Shown one piece after another: positions 50,401-60,160 of a stretch of 64,000 nucleotides of DNA. The translations under genes and the position numbers were made by a program. The stretch spans positions 26,843,341 through 26,907,340 of the forward strand of contig NW_019211456.1 in NCBI RefSeq assembly GCF_002443255.2, in the 5' to 3' direction. The DNA is from Varroa destructor. Its lineage: Eukaryota; Arthropoda; Arachnida; Mesostigmata; Varroidae. The notes beneath the pieces are model-generated. The model made no database searches. It saw only the letters and a list, made by a program, of their open reading frames with translations, and was not told the DNA's origin. Positions within the stretch are counted from its first letter, which is position 1. Every line of letters starts with the position of its first letter.

Positions 50401-53172
50401 GGAAGCCACAAACAAAGATCGTCACACGAAAAAAAACTCGTCAAATGCCTAGAAATTACTTATTTCTGCCGATTTTCTTAGGATGTAAAAGACCAGGTAT
50501 TTCTTTTCAAAGAAGGGTATAATACATAAGTACATCATGTACTTGTAGTCCTATACAAATTATCTGACGTTAAAACCAGCTAGTAGATCGATGTGAGGAC
50601 ACTGATTTGGCGTAACGGGCTAAAACTAAGTTTTTGAAAAAAAAAGAAGTTGTCTTTTTATATGTGGAAATATGTGAAAAAAAATTGTCAAAAATAGATT
50701 AGTCAATAATTTTTATGAGAGTTCTTACTGGACAAGTGTAATACAAAAGCCTGTCTCTATAAATGGCTATCGAGAAAAGTCACGACTCGTCTGTTTCTCG
50801 ACGGATCAAGGATTTAGACGCTACGCGTTACGGAAATCGATAAGATTCATTTCTCGATAAATTAAGTCAACACAATGATGCCTGTGTTGTGTCGACTCCA
50901 ATTTGGCCAATTAAGTGGACAGATAAACTACTATTATCATTACATTCTACACATCTTGCTAGTTAATGTTTATGGAACCTAGACGGAATATAAATGGCAC
51001 CCGAAAACTGTTCAAACCACGACGTGGCTTTAGGTACAGAACAAATTATACTAAAAAAATAGTTTTAGTCATTTAGTTCACTAAATAGCGCACGAGCCCA
51101 GCAAATATGCAATGCTTCACAGTGTTCTAACATACTACACCTATATAAATCAATGTAGCATGAGAGCCGAGCAGTGAAGTTTTCCTAGTACAGTCAGTTA
51201 AAACGCAGATCTTGTCTAGAATTCAAAACATGAGAGTTATCTGTATATGATATCACGTGGGACACTTTATAACACTGCGTTTTACGGAACGGGTTAAGGG
51301 GGACCGCGTACTGCTTGAAAAAGCTACTCCACCATTTTCCAAATCAGTGCCTAGGGGGGTTACGTGTTTTAAGTCATTAGTTCTGAAAGATAAACTTCCA
51401 CAGTTACTGCGCGTCGACAATTCTGTCGGCGTTTCTACTCTGCTCATTGTACGCATTTGTTAGTAATTGTAGCTAACTGTTTTCCTAATTTGTAGTTCTG
51501 CATAACAGCTCCACAAAAGAGTTTCTTGGCACCTAAGAAATGTAGCTTGTCATTTTTCTCTTCGTGTTCAATTGATATCGCTTTAGCATGCAAGCTTGCA
51601 TCTTAAAACGCAGCTGCCTAAGCGAAAGGTTTCAGCCTAAACCAAATACATTATGTATAGATTTCGGACATCGTAGATTCAATGCAATTCTGTCATAGAG
51701 ATTTGCATATCTCTCTAAGGATATGTTCGTCAGAGTTGCCAAGTACGTGACCACGAACAACTGATGCCGCAATGATAATAATGAGAGCTCTGCCTCTTCT
51801 TAAAGGACAATTATCCACAATGTTTTATGCTAAATCTACATCATAGAGGCGATGCTATCTCAAACAAAATATCATTGTGGAGAAGCAATGCAAAACGAAA
51901 AAATGTTTCCACCCGCATTTTCAGTAAGTGAAGGGAATGAAGTGAAAGAACTTCCTAGCAGCAGGCCAAGCTGGTTCTAACGTATCTTTTGTCACTTATA
52001 TTTTTTCATCGCCAGAATTACGTATGCATTGTGAAGTTCATAAGATACTCGGATAAACAGTTCTGTGAGCGAATAATTCTAATCATGAATGGCCATAAAC
52101 ATTAAGAATTTAATGCGGGAGATTTGCCGCCATTCCTAGAATATATAGACATGCTAACTATCATGTGTCAGAGATACCCTCCAGAGATACCATTATTTTA
52201 TTCACTGGTTGAGGTACACAATAAAACTTCTACAATTCTACGCAGCGAATATATGACGCGTGTAGATGACACGCTACCAGTCAGTTAATTGGCACGTTGC
52301 ATTTCTCGTGGCTCTGTACAAGCTGTCTAGACATAACAGCTCCGTGCACAGGATTTCCATGGAATATGCAGCGACAGTGTCGTAACAATTACATGACGCT
52401 TACAGAAAACCACATACCTCACATTAAGTTACCAGGTATCCTAGCTGTCGATCGGACTAAAAACACGCCACTTATTCGACTGTGTTAGAATGTGTTGTCC
52501 AACACTTTCTCATGTTCCTAGTGTGTGCGGTATATATCACATATATTTATTCCCTGATACATCACACGCCACTCTACCCAGTCCAGGCTTTGTAATAACT
52601 ACCTAATGAATATGAAAATGACTTACGATGATTGAACACTCGATCACTGTCCAGCACCGAAGCGACGAAAACAATCTGATGAACACAAACAGTCAACACC
52701 TACCACTAATAGGTCTCTTTATTACGGATTTACTAATGCTATAGCTGCAAAATAAAACGTTTCTGATACTTACGTTCTTGATCATGCCGACTGACGTCGA
52801 CGAATCCGTGGATATAGGAGCCGTTGTTTGAGATACTTGTGTATTCCCGTTCGATGCTTGGCTGGCCACCGCTGCTGCTGCAGTGGTGGAACCGTCGCCA
52901 CGGGCTGCGACAGCAGCGGTTCCGCTGGCAGTTTCGGTAGCGCCGCCGCTGCTTGTGCCGCTTCCCGTACCGTTGGTCGTTGAGTCTTCGAGCTTTCGCC
53001 TCTTCGAGAGCGGCGATGTTTCTCCACTAGTGGTATTTGCAGTCGTGGCGGTGTCGCTCACGAGAGTAGTGTTTGCGTTCGGGGCGTTGACGGCGGCGGC
53101 AGAACCTTCGAGGGTACTCTCTGGGGTCGTCGGACACTCTTCTGTGGCGGGTTGCCCAGTGATGCAAGACAT
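38766..53172 (-). CDS. UBA1: UBA1, ubiquitin-activating enzyme E1
   Basis: Four coding exons in transcript order: 53172-52774, 42344-42247, 41964-41771 and 41548-38766. All junctions are GT-AG with matching phases, giving 1157 residues (human 1058). The enzyme adenylates ubiquitin with ATP, carries it as a thioester and passes it to E2 enzymes. Visible parts in order are: inactive adenylation half opening with [11 protein letters not shown] and the [10 protein letters not shown] block; first catalytic-Cys half domain; active adenylation half with GAGAIGC (about 576-582) and NLNRQFLFR; catalytic Cys733 in [14 protein letters not shown] (codon 40043-40041); [35 protein letters not shown]; and the ubiquitin-fold domain ending [11 protein letters not shown]. 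Identity to vertebrate UBA1 is very high in these blocks. The N-terminus is extended by about 100 residues. Confidence 0.95.
41771..41964 (-). CDS. UBA1: UBA1 exon 3
   Basis: Codes the first Rossmann-like segment of the inactive adenylation half ([19 protein letters not shown]), ending LTKEDIG at a GTATGT donor. The exon starts after TTGCAG and completes a Leu codon from the previous exon. Confidence 0.93.
42247..42344 (-). CDS. UBA1: UBA1 exon 2 with an internal Met
   Basis: A 98-nt exon reading [20 protein letters not shown] and then [12 protein letters not shown]. The in-frame ATG at 42335-42333 (Met137 of the long form) lies just before the conserved [11 protein letters not shown], as Met41 does in human UBA1. 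In human, initiation there makes the cytoplasmic UBA1b isoform. Confidence 0.9.
42612..42722 (+). mobile_element. tRNA-derived SINE-like element, copy B
   Basis: Shares with copy A (16534-16674) the ordered blocks TGGTGC, GTAACGTATTCGCC, ACT.AACCT.GGGA.ACG, a B-box-like GGTTCGACACA, GCGTAGG and AAT.TCTAACGG. It lies antisense in UBA1 intron 1, about 270 bp upstream of the exon 2 acceptor, and a G15 run follows 10 bp later. Confidence 0.6.
42732..42746 (+). repeat. poly-G run (15 G)
   Basis: Fifteen consecutive G in an AT-rich intron, ten bases after the end of SINE-like copy B. It may be an element tail or an independent mononucleotide repeat. Confidence 0.9.
44415..44467. repeat. (TA)n microsatellite
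   Basis: About 18 TA units followed by degenerate TTTATATATATTATATA. Confidence 0.9.
44758..44821. repeat. 32-bp tandem duplication
   Basis: Two adjacent 32-bp copies, 44758-44789 and 44790-44821, each beginning GATACTCGATAAC and ending CGCGCTTGT. They differ at one base (A or G after the AAC), so the duplication is recent. Confidence 0.95.
45200..49000. promoter_or_regulatory. GC-richer block inside UBA1 intron 1
   Basis: Composition matches the blocks upstream of PPID and of UBA1 exon 1, with many CG dinucleotides and a CCGGCCGGCCGCCCGGCCG palindrome-rich stretch near 45629-45647. It lies 3-7 kb upstream of UBA1 exon 2, whose internal Met could start a short isoform, so an alternative promoter is possible. 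No core promoter element can be assigned. Confidence 0.25.
52774..53172 (-). CDS. UBA1: UBA1 exon 1, NLS-bearing N-terminus
   Basis: The ATG at 53172 follows an in-frame TGA by two codons, so the start is well bounded. The 133 residues are Thr/Ser/Ala/Gly-rich and disordered-looking, with [11 protein letters not shown] at residues 53-63, matching the nuclear localisation signal at the N-terminus of human UBA1a (SPLSKKRR). The exon ends AAGAAC at a GTAAGT donor in phase 0, which fits exon 2. Assignment to UBA1 rests on the NLS match, strand and phase across a 10.4 kb intron. Confidence 0.8.
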
Positions 53173-54650
53173 TAGTCAGCTCCTACGTCGCAGCCAAAAG
53201 GCGGCATCCAGAACAACTCGAGCGGGACCACAATGGGCCAGTAATAGGCTATTCAGTTACGGTATCACGCTAAGGATGCGGCGAGCTGGTTGAAATCGAG
53301 AGTTACTCATTAGCCGGAGGACTACAGGCAAGAAATCCTACCGTAACAGATAGGGTCGTCAAAACAGCCAATAAACAGCAGAAACTATATTCGTCTTGAA
53401 TTCACTATTCGGCATACGCAGCGTCCGATGATATGATAAGAAAATACACCACTTATGATGTTTTCCTTTCGCTTTTTGGTCACTACTGATGGCGCTAAAC
53501 ACTCCTTTGCTTGCTCCGCGTAACAGCCACTGTACGGGTAAACGTCTTTCTCTCGTCGTCGACGCTGTCTTGTGATCTTTAATTTGAATTACGGCTACGG
53601 CTGACACGTCGCTCGGGCTCGCTAGATCACTCGCCGGCCTGCTCGGGTACGATTGTCTCTTGGAATGGAACCGACTGCAACGGTTACAGCGAGGACCACG
53701 CTTTCACCACCACGAGTTACACGGCTGATGATTTCAGTGAATCATTCACTAAGTGCACACACTCTGTGACTCAATTCTGCGTTCCCAACTGCGGCCAGCA
53801 CCAGGACTCATTGGAAGCAATGTCAGCGAATTGTGCCTCGCCCAATTCGTCGATCAGCAACACTTCTACCAGAAGTAGCAGTTGCTCTTGTTGCCCACCG
53901 CACTCAAAAGTCACCCAGACAAGACACCTGTAATGGCTGACACGAAGCGGGACGAATAGATGCTGTTGTCTTAAGTAGTTTTTCTGGAAAAAAAATCGAA
54001 ATGCGAACCCTTTTTGGAGGCCAAACTGGCGACAACCGGCGGGGCCACTGCGGCAGTTACAACAGACTCGTACACACTGACGAACCTTTCAATCGACACA
54101 CGCACAGACAAACACCGAGCGAACGAACCTAGCGTTGTTGTTACCAGCCAGGCAGAGCTCGTCTACCCTGTGCACCGCTGCTAGCTAACCAAACGAATGG
54201 CACAGCACACGGCAGCATTTAACACAGCAAGGATCATCCGCTCGCAGATACGAAATATGCACACAGTCACGCTTACCGTCGATTCTATCTGACGACGACA
54301 CACGGGCTGCGAGCGATCACAGGCCTGCAGCATAAGATGCTCTCGACAAACGGCCGTAAAACTCGACAGAGTCCTCTGAAACGCACAAAGCAGCAACAGT
54401 AAGCAGGGAAGGAACGAGGCAGACAAGCGACAATGCAACGAGCCGCAGCACAGGAATGCGCAAATGAGCTAAGCTAACAAACGCCAATGGTATGAATCCG
54501 CCAGGGACTAAATAGGATACATCGTGTGCGTGTGCAGAAAAAGTCGAACAGAATACTAGGACAAAGGAAGCAGACGCTTTGAAGCAGACGACACATAAGG
54601 ACGGCGGGCGGCGCTAAAATTTTAAAAGTTTCTCGAAGCTACCCGAAAGA
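53173..54650 (-). promoter_or_regulatory. UBA1 upstream region, GC-richer
   Basis: Directly upstream of the UBA1 start codon, with raised GC content and CG dinucleotides, fading at about 54.65 kb. It probably holds the 5' UTR and promoter. No TATA box is assigned. Confidence 0.4.
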
Positions 54651-57600
54651 AAATTGATTTGTAGGTTTGTATGGGTAAACATCAATACGGAAATAGTAGA
54701 TATCCATGGACAATGTCGCAAAAGAGAGTGGAGGATGTCATTTGGAAGTTTAACGAGGTCAAAACTTAACGTAAATTTGATACTATAAAGATAATAACAA
54801 TTATTATTACTATTAGATATATCAATGAAGCTATGCGACGTATGAGTAGGTACATCCAGAATAGCTGGCGCTTTGCGGCAAACGATGACGGGCTGCGCTG
54901 CCCGCATCTACTGGGCAATCAGGGATGACATAGGGTGAACAGCGGAAAACGTGCATAAATAGGAGAAATCGAATATCAAACGTTTAACGCAACAGATAGC
55001 GCAAACGGAAGATATTGCGGTCGTATAGATTGACGTGGCGTGCGACCGGAAATATCGAAAAAATAGGCAGAATAATGATCGTCGATGCAACCCACTCTTA
55101 TAAATCTGCAAATAACTAAGTAAAAAAAAAGCCAACATAAAGATTTAATTTAATGTAAACAGGTCTTTTTTATTAATCCACCCATTTTTGCGAGTTTACT
55201 CTATTTCAAGGACAATACTGTTGCATTACGCAGCGCCAGGTAATTAAATCTGAGCCCGAATCGCGTTACTATATGTTAGAATTGAAATAAAAGCTAAAAG
55301 CTTTCACGCTACCGAATTCTAGTGATGCACGCAATATTGATTTTTTTTCGATCATATGGCGCCTTCTGACACCCAGTACCTTCTGGAAAATTTGAGAACA
55401 TAAATGTTGTAGCATACGCACATGTTTCCAGAAAAAAATGCGCAATGAAAAGCTTCCAAGAAATGCGCGTACAAGAATTGGCACCTGTGAAATCAATAAA
55501 ACTTTATGAATACTAATAGCACGAATTAGCTGTTAGGAAGTCAGCTAGCGATGCACGCGCTTTTAAAATGCTTCAACAAGGATGCCGTCTATAGACTTAT
55601 GTCCTTCGGGTTTACCCTTTTTCATCAAGGAGCTGAAACCCTCAAACGGTGGAATTTGGAAATTTTTGTGGGGTACAAGTAAAAACAAAATCATTATGCA
55701 ATACAGTCCATTATTCAGTTTAAAGAGAATTATCCAAGCATAAGCTTCCATACGATGGCAATTTCCCCTTAACATAATAAAATTACAAAGCTCACAAAAA
55801 AGCAATTTTCGAGAGCAATGATGAGCAAAAATATGAACAGCACTCTCAATAGTTATAGCAATAATTAAAACAATAAAAAGCATTTTAAAATGTATATAAA
55901 ATATGTCGTTGATAAGCGTTTTTAGTTTCGTGGCAAAACAGCTAAATTTCAAACAAATCTTTATTGGAGAACGACGAAACAGTTACAAGAACGATTAAGT
56001 ATATTTCTCTACTGGCAATAAAAAATATATAGCTAGATAGTGTTTAATGTATTGTTACATTCTTTTACATTTCTAGATTAGGGTGATGAAACAAACCTTC
56101 AGAAATTACAGCTGAGTATATCTTTGAGCGATAGTTAGGCACTGACTCGATTTGTTATTTTACAAGATTAACTATGAAATACTTTAAGAGCTTCGACTCA
56201 CTATTCTAATCGTTATACATTGCACAACAACAAAAAAGAGAAGATACGCGAACCAGTACAGCAAAGACGCCTAAGTAGACACGCACTTTCGCATAGAATC
56301 TTTCCGCGTTGATCATATTCGACACAATAACCTATGATGAAGAAATCCGGATATTTGCGTTTCGAACTCGTATCGATCCTCTACTAGCGCAAAAAGGACA
56401 GAGGTGGACATAAGTATGGACATAAGATTTAATTCTTTTATTATTCTGATGTTTCGCGGTTGTAGCTGTTGTCATTTTCTATCGATCTATAGTTCTTACG
56501 GCTCTAAGACGCCATGCCGTCTTCCCAAGGCCGGCTTACTTATTCTTCCTCGTGTTAACCCAAAAAACACTGAACTAACGTGTTGTGTTCATTGTTACAT
56601 TTTCCTATCCGTGACGACGTTTACTGATGTTGTCATTTTTAGTTAGCAACTGGTCGTTTATGTAATCACGTTATAATGGCAGAAAAATAAAATAAAAAAA
56701 ATAATGATACTATATGGTGAAATAATGATTTGAGTAAATCATCTCTTATAGTAGCTGAGTGGCTTTTGCCTGGTGGTTACGGCAGTTGACATTAGTTCAA
56801 TGACCGAGAGTATCTCGCCATCTGGCATCGAAGTGTCCACAGCAATCCAACCTCTGTTAACTTCCCTTGTTCTCGAATTAGCTTCTCCACCGAAGCTATT
56901 ATTTAGCTTTCGCTTAAAATGTGAATATTTAATGCAATATTACATTCGTTGCTTGATGCCTTATTATGGTTTCGTTTATTTAAGAGTTCTTGCTAATATA
57001 AATGAAATGGCGACAACAGGGTAGATATAGGTCGACCATGACGACATGCCCACTTCTTAAAACAGTTTAATATCGATAATAACTGTAGAACTGGAATATA
57101 TCTCATCTTCGGTATTAATAATAATATCTGTAAGGTTCTGGTGGATCGGCGGCTTTTCTGAGCACCTTTGATTCTGCAATAAATAGGCTTAAATATCGCG
57201 ATTCTAAGGTCTACCTGTAATCGGAACAATTTCGTTTCTTATCGAGCGATAACGAAGAGCTTGGTGTATTATGCTTTTTTCAATTAGTCTCACTTTATTA
57301 ATTTACTATATATATCCACTGATATCAAGCGGTTGCAGTTTCTTATGTCCAATTATATCGCAATGATAGCCATGATGGCACCAGTTTTGTAAACTAATGT
57401 AAGTCGTATAATTAAAAGTTTGCAGTCAGAAATATACTTCACGCAGAGCTTTAAACTGTACAGTCTAAGACGTTACACACTACTGACAAAAGGCAGTTGT
57501 TTGCCTGCCATTGGAAAAGGCAGCCCGTGCTGTTCTCTCTTGATCTCATTGTGATTTGTTTTTACGGTGTGGAAACACCCGGGCCCGACATCTCGTGGTA

Positions 57601-58005
57601 ATTTTTCCACAAATGGTTATATCGATATCTACTTAAGAAGGTTTGCAAGCAATATCCGTCCTCCCGTATTAATCTTACAGTCCATTGTCGTCCGTACCAA
57701 ACAGAATTCAGCGACCTAAGTTGTAAACTTCAGGTGATGCAGTGTGTCACCAGACTTGCATTAAAGCTCTGCTTTTCTTCATTCTAAGATTTGCATATAT
57801 ATGTATATATAGGGATAGACATAACGAAAACTTGATGTTTAGAAAACCAATGGTTTTTTGGCATTGCCGTTTTTCTGCTAAGAATATGAGAGAGAGAGGA
57901 ATTAGTAATGACGTGAACCGAGGAGGTTTATAGATGTATGATCGAAAAAAGATAAATGTCAATCGCTGCAGCATCTCGTAAAGGACCTGACATTGTCTTA
58001 TACTA
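54651..58005. other. intergenic, AT-rich
   Basis: No gene that I can support. The 129-codon minus-strand frame at 55563-55952 is AT-driven and hydrophobic without family resemblance. A (TA)n-like patch lies at about 57795-57811. Confidence 0.45.
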
Positions 58006-58011
58006 AAGCAG

Positions 58012-58464
58012 CTGTCTTATAGCGTGCTTACCACCCTAGAAAATGAGTTGTACAACAAGTCGTTCTATATGTATTCCACTGGTTGTATTCCGCCGGAAGC
58101 TCCTTACATCACTTGGCTTGACGATAAGTGCAATCCCTACTGGGAGCTCGTTGGTACTCCACGATTAGGAGAAAAATCTTTCTTTATTATTTTCTCTTTT
58201 GTGTATCATTATGCCATGTTCCGTAAACTGTGTGTGATTGGGCTACGGACCGACCAGAAGATGTAACACTCGTTTTCCAGTGAGCTCTCGTCTTTTATAT
58301 TGTGCTTTTTCAGACATAATCCTCATATACCGTTTTTGAAGTGGTTTTCTTCGTGGAACTCGTTCATGCTTGCCAAACTCCGTAAGGTATCTGTTTTAGC
58401 CCGTGCGGGCCCTTGTCGCAATATCTCAGTCATGTTCACTTTGGACAGTCTACATTTTTAGTTC
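58012..58464 (+). CDS. unidentified coding candidate, 3' exons
   Basis: A possible acceptor (ACTAAAGCAG, 58011) opens a frame reading LSYSVLTTLENELYNKS, then GCIPPEAPYITWLDDKCNPY and a hydrophobic FFIIFSFVYHY, likely a membrane segment. At 58262 a GTAACA donor and a TTTTTCAG acceptor at about 58312 define a 51-bp intron in matching phase. The next part, NPHIPFLKWFSSWNSFMLAK, then runs open to a TAG near 58464. A GTATCT donor after LRK is an alternative end. An AATAAA follows at 58552. I do not recognise the protein. Upstream exons were not found. It lies tail-to-tail with SNX3. Confidence 0.35.
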
Positions 58465-58551
58465 ACTTGACTATGAGTGGTGCCATAATGAAACTGCCAT
58501 CACTACAATCTTGATAATAATAACCATCATCATCGTAATTATCATTACCAA

Positions 58552-58557
58552 AATAAA
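58552..58557 (+). terminator. possible polyadenylation signal
   Basis: AATAAA about 90 bp after the end of the plus-strand candidate at 58012-58464. Useful only if that candidate is real. Confidence 0.3.
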
Positions 58558-58780
58558 ACTGAAATAAGACGCTATAAGACAATAAGACACAATACCACTT
58601 TCTGGAAGTTGAGCTTACCCCTTTCATTAACGTCAGGTTTATTTATGTGTCAGTTATAACTATTTTTGAAAGGCTATGAATTAAACTTCCTATGAAGAAT
58701 AAAATATCGCTATTGTGAATGTAAAGTTTTTCCTGCTACAGCTGTTCTTTTATTTTATCTTTTTTATCATGGGTGACTCG

Positions 58781-58786
58781 TTTATT
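58781..58786 (-). terminator. possible SNX3 polyadenylation signal
   Basis: TTTATT on plus is AATAAA on minus, about 370 bp beyond the SNX3 stop codon. Another such hexamer is at 58749-58754. Confidence 0.35.
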
Positions 58787-59153
58787 TCGGAATTGTGGTT
58801 GCCGAGACATAAACGATAGATCAAGGAACGACGATATGTGCCATAGAGGGTCTCTTTCGTCGCAAAGCGATGAACCTCTAAAAGAAATGAGAAATGTTTG
58901 ATATTGCAATTAAACAGCACTTGTTAAGCAAATGACGCTGTATTCGCACGGATAGGAATAACAATTCATTACAATACCATGCATTATATATATATATATA
59001 GAAAATAGACCCCAGGCTTGCGTTTGTCTTCGTACATTCCGTAGTATTAGTCACTTCTTGCGAATTTCTCTGTTATATTCTGTTTTTCCCACTTAGTACT
59101 AATTCGTTTTTAGTTACTGTGTCTATGCGACGGGGTTGTGCAAAAAATCCTAA

Positions 59154-60160
59154 TTATGTGTTTCGGATCTTTCCCGGGACGTAATTCCTATCGATTACTG
59201 GTTCCTGCAAGAACATATGGAGACATCGCTCATTCTGCGCCAATGGATGACCTGCAATGCGACGATAAACATGAAGGTATGACGGTGTTAAATACCCTAG
59301 GTAAAATGTTTTCTTGTAGTTTGTTCTACTGATGCTGTTTCTATTTCTGCCTGATCTTTTCCTTGGCTAGAATATATAATAAACAGAGATACTTCAGATA
59401 TCTTGAAATTTGATTGAAATCGTCGATTAACCGCAAAAAGGGCCAATTTTTGTCGATTGAGCATTCATGGTTTTTTTAGCATTTATCTTTAAATCAGCTT
59501 ACCAGCGACCTTATTGATGAACGTTTCAAGGGACCGCCGCCGCTCTTCAATGAATTCGTCCTCAAAGAGGCCTTCATCCTGACGAAAGGGGAGCTGACGC
59601 TTCCACGCCTTGGAGGGTAGTGGTGGCACAACAATCTGCATGAATTTGAAACACCTCATTAGTAACTAGTTTATGACATCCGCCAAAAACGAACATACAT
59701 TTGTCAGATTTCTTAGATGTTTTTAAAAACCGCGGTCTTAGACAAATAGCTCCTATTGCTTCAGAGTGGAACAAATATCGAGAAAATACAAATCGACGTT
59801 CCGATTTTGAATCGTTTTCATCGTCTCCTATTGTGTAACCAGAGAAAAAAATAGATAATTGGAAAAAAATACTTGTCATAAGGGTCTTATATATCGCTAT
59901 GAATTTAATTGGGGTAACATTGATTTGTTAATTGTAAAAAAATAGCAAGGTGACGCAAATGACTACAGTGGTTTGTATGTATCCAGTAGGTATGTTACTT
60001 AAATGAAAACGCCGGAAGGCAAAGAAATTTAGGTCAAACGAACAAATGGTAAAATAATACAAACCTTGCTGTCCCGTTCAAGCTCTGATCTGAGCCATTC
60101 GAAATCACTGTATCGGCGACGAACGACAGATTCTTTTAGTTTAAATACTGGCAAGTTTGT
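59154..60160 (-). CDS. SNX3: sorting nexin 3/12, PX-domain protein (partial)
   Basis: Three exons in transcript order, 60160-60065, 59635-59503 and 59251-59154, joined by GT-AG introns in matching phase and ending in TAA. They code about 108 residues of a protein that is about 162 long in mammals. SNX3 binds PI3P on early endosomes and helps retromer carry cargo such as Wntless. The PX signature is complete here: [39 protein letters not shown] and [18 protein letters not shown], then [15 protein letters not shown] and VPGKIRNT at the end. The lipid-binding Arg, Tyr, Lys and Arg positions are all present. Exon 60160-60065 begins in phase 0 after TTTCAG. The N-terminal exon with the first ~50 residues was not found. 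SNX3 and SNX12 cannot be separated on this sequence. Confidence 0.9.

Larger units (their letters stand above)
42345..52773 (-). other. UBA1 intron 1, 10.4 kb
   Basis: Bounded by a GTAAGT donor and a TTTGCAG acceptor. It contains SINE-like copy B, a 15-G run, a (TA)n tract, a 32-bp tandem duplication and a GC-richer block at about 45.2-49.0 kb. Frames inside it, such as 42865-43269 (minus), 46265-46540 (plus), 47386-47652 (plus) and 51257-51463 (plus), show no family resemblance and I do not call them genes. Confidence 0.7.

Noticed and set aside
52883..53293. 136-codon plus-strand frame, Val/Pro-rich
   Set aside because: Antisense shadow of UBA1 exon 1, whose minus-strand frame has a bounded start, an NLS and a phased donor.
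55563..55952. 129-codon minus-strand frame
   Set aside because: Hydrophobic AT-driven composition, no splice context and no recognised family.
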